Source of the DNA: Nonomuraea helvata | GTDB taxonomy: Bacteria; Actinomycetota; Actinomycetes; Streptosporangiales; Streptosporangiaceae | Assembly: GCF_039535785.1 (NCBI RefSeq) | Contig: NZ_BAAAXV010000009.1 | Span: 2,480,001 to 2,544,000, forward strand | Reading direction: 5' to 3' | DNA length: 64,000 nucleotides | Shown here: positions 23,984 through 31,301 of the stretch, piece after piece | Numbering within the stretch: the stretch's first letter is position 1 | How the letters are laid out: each line of letters begins with the position of its first letter | Program-made: the position numbers and the translations under genes | Notes under the pieces: model-generated | The model's database searches: none | Seen by the model: only the letters and a program-made list of their open reading frames with translations | Told to the model about the DNA's origin: nothing

Positions 23984-25138
23984 TCACCGGTAAGCGGCCA
24001 GACCCGTCAGCGCCTCCCCAAGCACCAGCGTATGAATCTCCTGAGTGCCCTCGTACGTCAGCACAGACTCCAAGTTGTTCATGTGCCTGATCACAGGGTA
24101 CTCCAGCGTGATCCCGTTCCCGCCCAGGATGGAGCGGGCCTGGCGGGCGATGTCGAGGGCGGCGCGTACGTTGGCCAGCTTGCCGAAGCTGATCTGCCGG
24201 GGCTCCAGCTGCCCCGTGTCCTTCAGCGAGCCCAGGTGGAGCGCGGTGAGCCCCGCCTGGGCGAGGCCGACGTACATCCAGGCGAGCTTCTCCTGGGTCA
24301 GCTGGAACGCCCCGATCGGCTTGTCGAACTGGACGCGCGTCTTCGCGTAGTCCACCGCCGCCTCCAGGCAGGAGCGGGCGGCGCCCACGACGCCCCAGAC
24401 GATGCCGAAGCGGGCCTCCGAAAGGCAGGAGAGCGGGCCGCGGAGGCCGGTGACGTCGGGGAGGGCGGCGGAGGCGGGCAGGCGGACGTCGTCGAAGTAG
24501 AGGGACGAGGTGACCGAGGCCCTAAGGGACAGCTTCTTGTGGATCTCAGGGGCGGAGAAGCCGGGAGTGGAGGTCGGTACGACGAAGCCGCGGATGCCCT
24601 CGTCGGTCTGCGCCCACACCACCGCCACGTCGGCGATGGAGCCGTTGGTGATCCACATCTTGGAGCCGTTCAGGATCCAGTCGGATCCGTCTTTCTTGGC
24701 ATAAGTACGCATGTTGGCCGGGTCCGAGCCGTGGTCCGGCTCCGTCAGGCCGAAGCAGCCGATCGCCGTCCCGGCGGCCATCCGGGGGAGCCACTCGTCC
24801 TTCTGCTCATCAGAGCCATATCGCCAGATGGGGAACATGGCCAGCGAACCCTGGACGGATACGAAGGAGCGCAGGCCCGAGTCGCCGGCCTCCAGCTCGC
24901 GGCAGGCCACCCCGTACGACACCGCGTCCGTGCCCGCGCAGCCGTACCCCTCCAGGTGCATCCCCAGCAGGCCGAGCGAGCCGAGCTCGGGCGCGAGCTC
25001 GCGCGCCGGGAAGACCGCGTTCTCGAACCAGTCGCCCACGTTAGGCAGGATGCGGTCGGAGACGAACGACTTGACCGTGTCGCGGATCAGCCGCTGGTCA
25101 GCGTTGAGCCGGTCGTCCAGGCGAAGCAGATCGTTCAT
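23984..25138 (-). CDS. Acyl-CoA dehydrogenase, glutaryl-CoA dehydrogenase-like
   Basis: 384 aa from ATG 25138 (GGAAGGGA upstream). It has the acyl-CoA dehydrogenase fold: GCFGLTEPDHGSDPANMRT (FAD/substrate loop), WITNGSIADVAVVWAQ, ARFGIVWGVVGAARSCLEAA, and ILGGNGITLEYPVIRHMNNL. SGLRSFVSVQGSLAM keeps the Arg typical of glutaryl-CoA dehydrogenases, and LTYEGTQEIHTLVLG carries the catalytic Glu. The family oxidises glutaryl-CoA to crotonyl-CoA in lysine and tryptophan breakdown, passing electrons to ETF. It stands alone, divergent from the PspC gene, so the pathway context is not shown. A close homologue with another short-chain substrate is possible. Confidence 0.85.
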   Translation of the reverse strand: MNDLLRLDDRLNADQRLIRDTVKSFVSDRILPNVGDWFENAVFPARELAPELGSLGLLGMHLEGYGCAGTDAVSYGVACRELEAGDSGLRSFVSVQGSLAMFPIWRYGSDEQKDEWLPRMAAGTAIGCFGLTEPDHGSDPANMRTYAKKDGSDWILNGSKMWITNGSIADVAVVWAQTDEGIRGFVVPTSTPGFSAPEIHKKLSLRASVTSSLYFDDVRLPASAALPDVTGLRGPLSCLSEARFGIVWGVVGAARSCLEAAVDYAKTRVQFDKPIGAFQLTQEKLAWMYVGLAQAGLTALHLGSLKDTGQLEPRQISFGKLANVRAALDIARQARSILGGNGITLEYPVIRHMNNLESVLTYEGTQEIHTLVLGEALTGLAAYR

Positions 25139-25229
25139 CGCGGGTCCCTTCCTCGCATAGGGGGCTACCAGGGTTCTACCAGGGGGAATCCTGATGTGCG
25201 AACACCGGCTGCACGGGCAGTCTTGAGGC

Positions 25230-25514
25230 ATGAGCGAATACAACGTCAAGAAGCTGCGTCGGACTCACAAGGGCAGGATCATCGCGGGCGTCTGCTCCGG
25301 CATCGGTGAGTACTTCGGGGTCGACGCCAACCTGGTGCGCATCGCGCTGGCGATCGTGACGATCTTCGGCGGTCTGGGCGTCGGCGTGTACGCGATCGGC
25401 TGGCTCCTCATGCCCGACGAGTACAGCGACACCTCCATCGTACAGGACCTGATCAACAAGCAGCAGGACCGCAGCAGAACGGACTGGAGCGGCGAGCAGA
25501 AGCCGATGCCGTGA
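25230..25514 (+). CDS. PspC-domain membrane protein
   Basis: 94 aa. LRRTHKGRIIAGVCSGIGEY then FGVDANLVRIALAIVTIFGG and YAIGWLLMPDE define the PspC domain: a short basic segment and two membrane helices. Stand-alone PspC proteins in actinomycetes are linked to envelope stress and to kinases of the LiaS/PspC type. The start at 25230 is preceded by TTGAGGC. It is divergent from the dehydrogenase and meets the MFS gene tail to tail with zero spacing. Confidence 0.88.
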   Translation: MSEYNVKKLRRTHKGRIIAGVCSGIGEYFGVDANLVRIALAIVTIFGGLGVGVYAIGWLLMPDEYSDTSIVQDLINKQQDRSRTDWSGEQKPMP

Positions 25515-26786
25515 TCAGGCCGCGGCGGGCACACGTTCCCGGGACTCGGTCCAGATGAGGGCGAGCACGGCCGCGCAGATGACCCCGGCCACCCCGGCCA
25601 CCGCGACCACCGGCTCCGGACCGAGTCTCTCCGCCGCGAATCCACCGATCAAGATCCCGATCCCCTGTACGGCCATCAGCCCCGACTGCGCGAGGCCGAA
25701 CGCCTGGGCGCGACGTTCGGCCGGAACATGCTGGACGAAGGCGGCATTGGCCGCGAGCTGGTACGCCCCTCCGATCCCCGACAGAACCCATGCGGCGAGC
25801 ACCACGGCGAGCGGCGGCCGGAGCGCCGTCACGGCCAGGGGCGCGCAGCTCAGCATGGCCATCCACCCCATGAGCCGCATCCGCCGCTCAGGCCCCACGA
25901 ACCTGCTGAAAAGGAACGCCCCAACCACCGTCCCGGTCGGCATCGCCGCCATCAGCAGCCCAGTGATCACGGGAACCGGCAGCGTGCCCGTGGCGAGCTT
26001 GGCCGCGTACGGCACGGCGATGCCCTCAGGCAGGATGTAGAAGCCGCACAGCCACGCGAACAGGATGAGCGTCCGCAACTGCCGCGACCCGAACACCAGC
26101 CGGGCTCCGGCCATGGTCATGCTCCACATGGACGGTTTCGTGCTGTCGCGGTTGGCGGCGGGGCGGCGTCGTACCCCTGAGATCAGGATCAACGCGGAGC
26201 CGAGGAACGTCGCGGCGTCCAGAGCGAGCGCCCGGTAGGGGCCCATGGTGGCGATGGCGGCTCCGCCTGCGGCGAAACCGAGCATCTGTACGGCCTGGTT
26301 CGTCATGTTCTGGAGGGCCGAGCCGATGACGTACCGGTCGCCTTCGAGCACTTCGGGCAGCAGTGCGGCCCGCGCGGCCGAGAACGGCGCGCTGAGCAGC
26401 ACCACCAGGAACACCAGCGCGCACAGCGCCCAGAACGGCATGCCGGGCACCGCCATCGCGCCCACCAGCACGGCCCTGATCAGGTCGCAGGTGAGCATGA
26501 CACCCCGGCGCGCGAACCGGTCCGCCAGGCCGGCCAGCAGCGGCCCGCCGACGATCGACGGCAGGTACGTCAGCGCGTACACGGCGGCCGTGGCGAGCGG
26601 CGAGCGCGTGCGATCGTAGACGAGTACGGCGAGTGCCACCTGGGCGAGCTGGTCGCCGATGAGCGAAAGGCCCTGGCCGTACCAGAGCGCCCTGAACTCC
26701 CTGATGGCGATGACTTCTCGGTATGTGGCCTGGTCCTCGGCACGGCGATGCCGTCCCTGCGGCCGTCGTGCCCGCATGGCCCCCAT
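25515..26786 (-). CDS. MFS transporter (DHA3-like efflux pump)
   Basis: 423 aa with about 12 hydrophobic segments. The signature loop between helices 2 and 3 is GPLLAGLADRFARRGVMLTC, and other typical parts are FRALWYGQGLSLIGDQLAQV and LPEVLEGDRYVIGSALQNMT (the latter seen in DHA3 exporters). These export drugs or siderophore-like molecules using the proton gradient. ATG 26786 with GGAG 5-6 nt upstream; ATG 26777 is possible. The substrate is unknown. The stop directly abuts the PspC stop. Confidence 0.85.
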   Translation of the reverse strand: MGAMRARRPQGRHRRAEDQATYREVIAIREFRALWYGQGLSLIGDQLAQVALAVLVYDRTRSPLATAAVYALTYLPSIVGGPLLAGLADRFARRGVMLTCDLIRAVLVGAMAVPGMPFWALCALVFLVVLLSAPFSAARAALLPEVLEGDRYVIGSALQNMTNQAVQMLGFAAGGAAIATMGPYRALALDAATFLGSALILISGVRRRPAANRDSTKPSMWSMTMAGARLVFGSRQLRTLILFAWLCGFYILPEGIAVPYAAKLATGTLPVPVITGLLMAAMPTGTVVGAFLFSRFVGPERRMRLMGWMAMLSCAPLAVTALRPPLAVVLAAWVLSGIGGAYQLAANAAFVQHVPAERRAQAFGLAQSGLMAVQGIGILIGGFAAERLGPEPVVAVAGVAGVICAAVLALIWTESRERVPAAA

Positions 26787-26887
26787 TGGACTCCGCTGTG
26801 CCTGACTTACGGTGCTCGGTGTGTTACCTAAGGTGCCCGATCATTATGGCAAGCCGCAACCCAAAGCAGCGAACCAAAAGCAAAGGG

Positions 26888-27238
26888 TTACCAACCCAGC
26901 TCATGAAGCCTGGCATCGTCGATGCCGAAGTGATGCCCGACCTCGTGCACGACCGTGATGCGCACTTCGCGGACGACGGCGTCCTCGGTATCGCAGATCT
27001 GGCATATCGGATTGCGGTAGATCTCGATGCGGTCGGGCAGGACTGCTGAGTACCAGTCGCCGCGTTCGGTGAGGGGGACACCGGTGTACAGGCCGAGCAG
27101 GTGGGGCTCCGGCGGGTCATCGACGACCGTCACGACGACATTGCTCATAGCACGGGTGAGGTCAGGGGGAATCGTGTCCAATGCCTCGGACACGAGCTCT
27201 TCGAATCTCTCCCGCGAAACCTCGATCACGCTTGCCAT
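26888..27238 (-). CDS. Small zincin-fold metallopeptidase (Zincin_1 family)
   Basis: 116 aa from ATG 27238. It contains ITVVHEVGHHFGIDDARLHE, the HExxHxxGxxD zinc motif of the Zincin_1 (PF06262-type) family, and LYTGVPLTERGDWYSAVLPD, also typical. The length matches the family. Cytosolic, with unknown substrate. It is divergent from the metallophosphoesterase gene 33 bases away. Confidence 0.9.
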   Translation of the reverse strand: MASVIEVSRERFEELVSEALDTIPPDLTRAMSNVVVTVVDDPPEPHLLGLYTGVPLTERGDWYSAVLPDRIEIYRNPICQICDTEDAVVREVRITVVHEVGHHFGIDDARLHELGW

Positions 27239-27271
27239 TCTGCCTCGCCGCCCGGGTAAGCAAGAAAGCGT

Positions 27272-28831
27272 ATGAAGTTCGTTCACAGATCAAAGGCAGT
27301 CATCAACTCCAGAACGGCGAAGGCGGCGGCGGTCCTCCTCGTCGCCGCCGTGGGTGCCTGGCTGGGCATCTTTCTCAGCGGCACCGTACGTGCCCAGGTC
27401 GGTCCCGTGGAGACCGGAATGTCGCTCCGCCCGGCCTGGAACGGCGAGACGGTGGTGGACGCCAGCCCGCTCGGCACGCTCACGTTCCACACGCACGACG
27501 CGCCGCTGCGGCTGCGCATCACGCTCGAGAACATCGACCAGGACCGTGCCAAGGCCCTCATAGAGGATCCGCGTCTGGCCGACCGCCTGCCAGGCCTCAT
27601 CGAGAGCGACCTCCTGGACGGCGTGCGCGCGCTCGTGATCCGCTCGCTGCTGTGCGCGGGGGCGGGGGCCCTGATCGCGGTCCTGATGGTCTTCAGACGC
27701 CCCCGTGTGGCCTTCCTGGGCCTCCTGGCAGCCGCCGTGGGCCTGGCGGGCACGGGAGCTCTCGCCGCGCTCACGTTCCGCCCCAACTCGCTCGTCGAGC
27801 CCCGCTACTCGGGGCTCATCGCCGCCGCGCCGTCACTGGTGGGCAGCGCCGAGTCGATCGTGTCCCGCTTCGAGTCGTACAGGTCGCAGCTCACCAAGCT
27901 CGTCACGAACGTCTCGAAGCTCTACGACACGGTTTCAACTCTGCCGCTGTACGACACCAACCCCAAGACCATCCGAGTCCTCCATATCTCCGATATCCAC
28001 ATAAATCCCATCGCCTGGAACGTCGTCCGCTCCCTCAAGGACCAGTTCGGCGTGGACATGATCGTCGACACGGGCGACATTTCCGACCACGGCACCAAGG
28101 CCGAGAACAAGTTCGTCGACGAGATCGGCCGCCTGGGGGTCCCGTACGTGTACGTACGCGGCAACCATGACTCGATGATCACCCAGAAAGCGGTCGAGAA
28201 GCAGAAGAACTCCGTGGTCCTCGACAACAAGACCGAGACGGTGGCGGGCCTGAAGATCTACGGCCTGGGGGACCCTCGCTTCACCCCGGACAAATCCGTA
28301 GCAGTTCCCTCAGACCCTGCCGCACTCGCCCAGTTCGCCCGCTCCCACCTCCCCGAGGTCGGCCGGCCGGACCTGATCGCCGTACACGACCCGGACGTCG
28401 GCATGGGCTTCTCCGGCGCGGCGCCCATGATCCTCGCCGGCCACACCCACGACCGCAGGACGAACCTGCTCCCTTCGGGCACCCGCATGCTCGTCCAGGG
28501 CTCGACCGGCGGCGCCGGCCTGCGCGCGCTCGAACACCCCCAGCCCACGCCCGTGCAGGCGTCGGTCCTCTACTTCGACAGGGAGACCAAGCGCATGCAG
28601 GCATGGGACGACATCACGCTGGGCGGTCTGGGGGAGCAGTCGGTGTACATCCAGCGTCACGTGGAGCCCGACCCACAACGTATGATTTCCCCGGAGCCAA
28701 CGATCGCCCCGTCGCCAACGGGATCGATCACTGGCACGCAGACGCCGACCAACGGTTCGCCGCTTTGGCATCAAGGGCAATCGTCCCCTATGCTTCAGAG
28801 GTCTCCGACGGAAGGCGACAGGGAATCCTGA
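27272..28831 (+). CDS. Membrane-anchored metallophosphoesterase
   Basis: 519 aa. An N-terminal helix (AAVLLVAAVGAWLGIFLSGT) anchors it, with two further hydrophobic segments at about 125-175. The calcineurin-like domain has HISDIHINP, VDTGDISDHG, VRGNHDS, VHDPDVG and AGHTHDRRT, i.e. the metal ligands in order. The C-terminal 60 residues are Pro/Ser/Thr-rich. It hydrolyses phosphomonoesters or diesters outside the cell; the exact substrate is unknown. The stop (28829-28831) abuts the first base of tRNA-Glu, so the tRNA promoter must lie inside this gene unless they are co-transcribed. Confidence 0.88.
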   Translation: MKFVHRSKAVINSRTAKAAAVLLVAAVGAWLGIFLSGTVRAQVGPVETGMSLRPAWNGETVVDASPLGTLTFHTHDAPLRLRITLENIDQDRAKALIEDPRLADRLPGLIESDLLDGVRALVIRSLLCAGAGALIAVLMVFRRPRVAFLGLLAAAVGLAGTGALAALTFRPNSLVEPRYSGLIAAAPSLVGSAESIVSRFESYRSQLTKLVTNVSKLYDTVSTLPLYDTNPKTIRVLHISDIHINPIAWNVVRSLKDQFGVDMIVDTGDISDHGTKAENKFVDEIGRLGVPYVYVRGNHDSMITQKAVEKQKNSVVLDNKTETVAGLKIYGLGDPRFTPDKSVAVPSDPAALAQFARSHLPEVGRPDLIAVHDPDVGMGFSGAAPMILAGHTHDRRTNLLPSGTRMLVQGSTGGAGLRALEHPQPTPVQASVLYFDRETKRMQAWDDITLGGLGEQSVYIQRHVEPDPQRMISPEPTIAPSPTGSITGTQTPTNGSPLWHQGQSSPMLQRSPTEGDRES

Positions 28832-28904
28832 GCCCCCATCGTCTAGCGGCCTAGGACACCGCCCTTTCAAGGCGGCGGCACGGGTTCGAATCCCGTTGGG
28901 GGCA
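28832..28904 (+). tRNA. tRNA-Glu (anticodon TTC), CCA not encoded
   Basis: It starts GCCCCCATCGTCTAGCGGCC. The anticodon loop is CTTTCAA between CGCC and GGCG, the T arm CGGG-TTCGAAT-CCCG, the 3' acceptor GGGGGC, then A. It begins on the base after a CDS stop. Confidence 0.95.
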
Positions 28905-28996
28905 CTGCGAGCACTTGGCGCACCGGAAGAAAACGGCTGGTCGAAGACCACCGAAGACCTGGTAAGCTAAGCGAGCGCAAACAGCAAGAAACGCAA

Positions 28997-29071
28997 GGTC
29001 CTGTAGAGCAGTTTGGAGTGCTCGCCACCCTGTCAAGGTGGAGGTCGCGGGTTCAAGTCCCGTCAGGACCG
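28997..29071 (+). tRNA. tRNA-Asp (anticodon GTC), CCA not encoded
   Basis: GGTCCTG...CAGGACC acceptor arm. The anticodon loop is CTGTCAA between CCACC and GGTGG, with a standard T arm (GCGGG-TTCAAGT-CCCGT). It is second in a Glu-Asp-Phe cluster. Confidence 0.95.
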
Positions 29072-29076
29072 CTCTG

Positions 29077-29150
29077 GGTCAGGTAGCTCAGTTGGTACGA
29101 GCGTCCGCCTGAAAAGCGGAAGGTCGGCAGTTCGACCCTGCCCCTGACCA
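29077..29150 (+). tRNA. tRNA-Phe (anticodon GAA), CCA not encoded
   Basis: GGTCAGG...CCTGACC acceptor arm. The anticodon loop is CTGAAAA between CCGC and GCGG, and the T loop TTCGACC. It is 5 bases after tRNA-Asp and probably processed from one transcript with it. Confidence 0.95.
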
Positions 29151-29170
29151 CCTTTTTTGAACAGCAAGAA

Positions 29171-29204
29171 AGCCTCGAACACAGCCTCGTTCGGGGCTTT
29201 TTTT
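29171..29204 (+). terminator. Rho-independent terminator of the tRNA cluster
   Basis: AGCCTCGAAC (29171-29180) pairs with GTTCGGGGCT (29189-29198), 10 bp with one T-G wobble and an 8-nt loop, followed by a run of T. Confidence 0.93.
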
Positions 29205-29264
29205 ATTATCTCCCTGACGGTAACAGTGTCAGCAACGGCATTGATCGCCGGTGAGGATGAGTGC

Positions 29265-30059
29265 ATGGATTCCGTCCAGCCGAAGTTCCTCCTGGTCGAT
29301 GATGATGATCAGGTTCTCGGGGCATGCCTCGATGCCGAGGGCGTTTTCGTCGAGCCGACGGAGAGCGACGAGGGTCTCACGGTAGAAATCCTGGGATGCC
29401 TTCTTGCTCAGCGCTTACGTGACTACCTTGAGGGATCCAAGCGCTATCGCCAGAGGAATCCGCTGGACTCGCTGTGGCTCCAGATGCTCGACGTGGCAGG
29501 GGAGCCGCTCGTGGACTTCTGGATGGGCGAGATCATCGATTGGCGATCCTCGCGACTCGATCCTGAGCGGGTGGACATCGTCGCGCTGTGGGGATTCGAC
29601 AGTCCGTCGGCCGGCGCACGGGACGTCTGGGAGCGCTGGCGTTCGGCTCGGCCTGATCAGCCCAACCAGTGGGCGGTGTACGGGTCGGAGGGCAGGCGGG
29701 AATGGCTGACCATCGTCGGCCGTAGCAAGTTTCAGAAGGGCGGAGGACCCGATCGTCTGCCAGGAAGCGTGTACCACCTCGATGGAACCCACGTCACCGA
29801 TGAGGCCGCCTTCTACGTTGCGATCGGAGAGGCCATCAACGGGCCTGGTGGCTATTTCGGTTGGAATCTCGCCGCGCTGGACGACTGTCTGCGGGGTCGC
29901 TTCGGAGCCAGGGCGCCGTTCACCCTGATGTGGAGCGAGTCCCAGGTTGCGCGGCAGTCCCTGACGAGGACCTTGGAAGGGGCGGATGACGCTCCGCCCT
30001 TTTTCGAGGTCATCCAGACGATCTTCGCCGAGCATGATGTGGATGTCGTGTTGAGGTGA
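29265..30059 (+). CDS. Barstar-domain protein with large N-terminal extension
   Basis: 264 aa from ATG 29265 (GAGGATGA upstream). The C-terminal third reads YHLDGTHVTDEAAFYVAIGE, AINGPGGYFGWNLAALDDCL, FTLMWSESQVA, which is the barstar fold that inhibits barnase-like ribonucleases. The first 165 residues are an acidic, Trp-rich domain I do not recognise (FLLVDDDDQVLGACLDAE, WLQMLDVAGEPLVDFWMGEI). No barnase-type toxin is next to it. It may be an immunity protein against incoming toxins, or half of a lost toxin pair. It lies just past the tRNA cluster, a common landing site for mobile DNA. Confidence 0.8.
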   Translation: MDSVQPKFLLVDDDDQVLGACLDAEGVFVEPTESDEGLTVEILGCLLAQRLRDYLEGSKRYRQRNPLDSLWLQMLDVAGEPLVDFWMGEIIDWRSSRLDPERVDIVALWGFDSPSAGARDVWERWRSARPDQPNQWAVYGSEGRREWLTIVGRSKFQKGGGPDRLPGSVYHLDGTHVTDEAAFYVAIGEAINGPGGYFGWNLAALDDCLRGRFGARAPFTLMWSESQVARQSLTRTLEGADDAPPFFEVIQTIFAEHDVDVVLR

Positions 30060-30343
30060 TTATCGGCTTCGTGCATCAACAGTTCGACCTAGCCCTCTTC
30101 GATATTTGATCGATGTAGAGGTAGGTCCGGGTCCAGGGTGTCCCATGCTCAGTGCACGGCGACGATCGCTGGCTTCGGCGCCCGCCGTATGCGGCCGGGG
30201 CGAACTGCCGCGGACCGACTTCGCCGGCCCTCACCACCGAGTCCGAGTGCTGAGATCCGCTGTGCAGCAGCCAGTACGGCGGCCCGCTATGCCTGTTGTT
30301 CAGACCGACGCCCGTTTCGCAGTGAGATCGGTGAACAAATAAG
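30060..30343. other. Intergenic stretch before the nitroreductase promoter
   Basis: About 285 bases without a convincing gene. Small open frames on both strands lack recognisable domains. A regulator gene for the palindromes that follow would be expected here but none is visible. Confidence 0.4.
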
Positions 30344-30410
30344 AGAGCACTGCTCTTGACTGTGGGCGGATCTCCAAGCATGCTTGTTCTCAAGCGAGAG
30401 CAGTGCTCTC
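30344..30410. promoter_or_regulatory. Promoter with two AGAGCANTGCTCT palindromes and a third palindrome
   Basis: AGAGCA-C-TGCTCT (30344-30356) and GAGAGCA-G-TGCTCTC (30396-30410) flank CAAGCATGCTTG (30375-30386). A TTGACT -35-like hexamer (30356-30361) overlaps the end of the first operator. The pair of 13-15 bp palindromes is typical of a TetR-type repressor, controlling the nitroreductase gene downstream. Confidence 0.75.
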
Positions 30411-30435
30411 GGAACCGTCTGTTGAGGAGCTGGCG

Positions 30436-30870
30436 ATGGCCCGCTACATCGAACCGACCCGCATGGATCACCTGTTCAACCGTACGGTTGCAGGGCTGAC
30501 CCGGCTCGGGATCAGCCTCTGGGGCTCCCGGATCCTGTACGTCCGCGGCCGGTCCAGCGGCGAATGGCGCACCACGCCGGTGAACATGCTGACCCTGAAC
30601 GGCTCCCGCTACCTGGTCGCACCCCGAGGCATCACCCAGTGGGTACGCAACCTGCGTGTCGCTGGAAACGGCGAGCTGCGCGTGGGCCGCCGCATCGAAA
30701 CGTTCACCGCCACCGAACTGTCCGACGACGAGAAGCCGGCCATTCTCCGGGCGTACCTGAAGCGCTGGGGCTGGGAGGTCGGAAGGTTCTTCGAGGGAGT
30801 CGACGCGAGCGCGTCCGAGGAACAGGTGCAGGCGATCGCTCCAGGCTTTCCCGTCTTCCGGATCAACTAG
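30436..30870 (+). CDS. F420-dependent nitroreductase-family protein (Ddn/DUF385-like)
   Basis: 144 aa. The split-beta-barrel family signature is present: LYVRGRSSGEWRTTPVNMLT, RYLVAPRGITQWVRNLRVAG, ELRVGRR. This matches deazaflavin (F420)-dependent nitroreductases such as Ddn and related quinone reductases. GAGGAGC lies upstream of ATG 30436. Strong palindromic operators stand just upstream, so it is probably induced by a small molecule, for example a quinone or antibiotic, acting on a TetR repressor encoded elsewhere. Cytosolic or membrane-associated. Confidence 0.85.
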   Translation: MARYIEPTRMDHLFNRTVAGLTRLGISLWGSRILYVRGRSSGEWRTTPVNMLTLNGSRYLVAPRGITQWVRNLRVAGNGELRVGRRIETFTATELSDDEKPAILRAYLKRWGWEVGRFFEGVDASASEEQVQAIAPGFPVFRIN

Positions 30871-31143
30871 AGAGACTTGATGGCTGAGGTCAGGGCGGGT
30901 GGAAGTCCAGGCCGGTCTTGGCGGTGAAGCGCTGCCACGGCCCTGCTCCGTCGGGCCTTCGCACCTTGAAGCAACAGCTTGATCTTGCGCGTACCCGTGT
31001 GCTCGGCGGGGTCAGGAAAGCAGTCTCACCTGGCCGGCGCAGGTGCGCGATGTCGCACTTCCTGACGGCTGGAAGATGAGGGAGCTGACGCCGGAAGTGG
31101 GGTTTCGTCTCGTCCCCTCCATTTTCAATCTATAGCGCGCTGG
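30871..31143. other. Intergenic region before rox
   Basis: About 270 bases with no gene. One inverted repeat (GTCAGGAA at 31011-31018 and TTCCTGAC at 31059-31066) is seen. The rox promoter should lie near the right end, with TATAGC (31132-31137) a possible -10 box. Confidence 0.4.
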
Positions 31144-31162
31144 GGGGCTTGCGGCAAGGCCC
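31144..31162 (+). promoter_or_regulatory. Rifamycin-associated element (RAE)
   Basis: GGGGCTTGCGGCAAGGCCC is an imperfect inverted repeat that matches, as I recall it, the published 19-bp RAE found upstream of rifamycin-inactivating genes in actinomycetes. It sits 140 bases before the monooxygenase start and 6-7 bases after a TATAGC -10-like box, so it is in the promoter/leader. Confidence 0.85.
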
Positions 31163-31301
31163 GGGTCGTGCCGCAGAATCTACGGCCGGGGCCGGAACCT
31201 GCGGAAATCGGGGATCGCGACGTACGTGTGCTCGCGGGTACGCGCCGCCGGAGCGCAGGGGAGCAGCCGGCCAAAATGGAACCTCAGTGAATGGGCGGTT
31301 C

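Noticed and set aside
31011..31066. GTCAGGAA/TTCCTGAC repeat as a rox operator
   Set aside because: The arms are 40 nt apart and the RAE at 31144 explains rox control better; likely chance.
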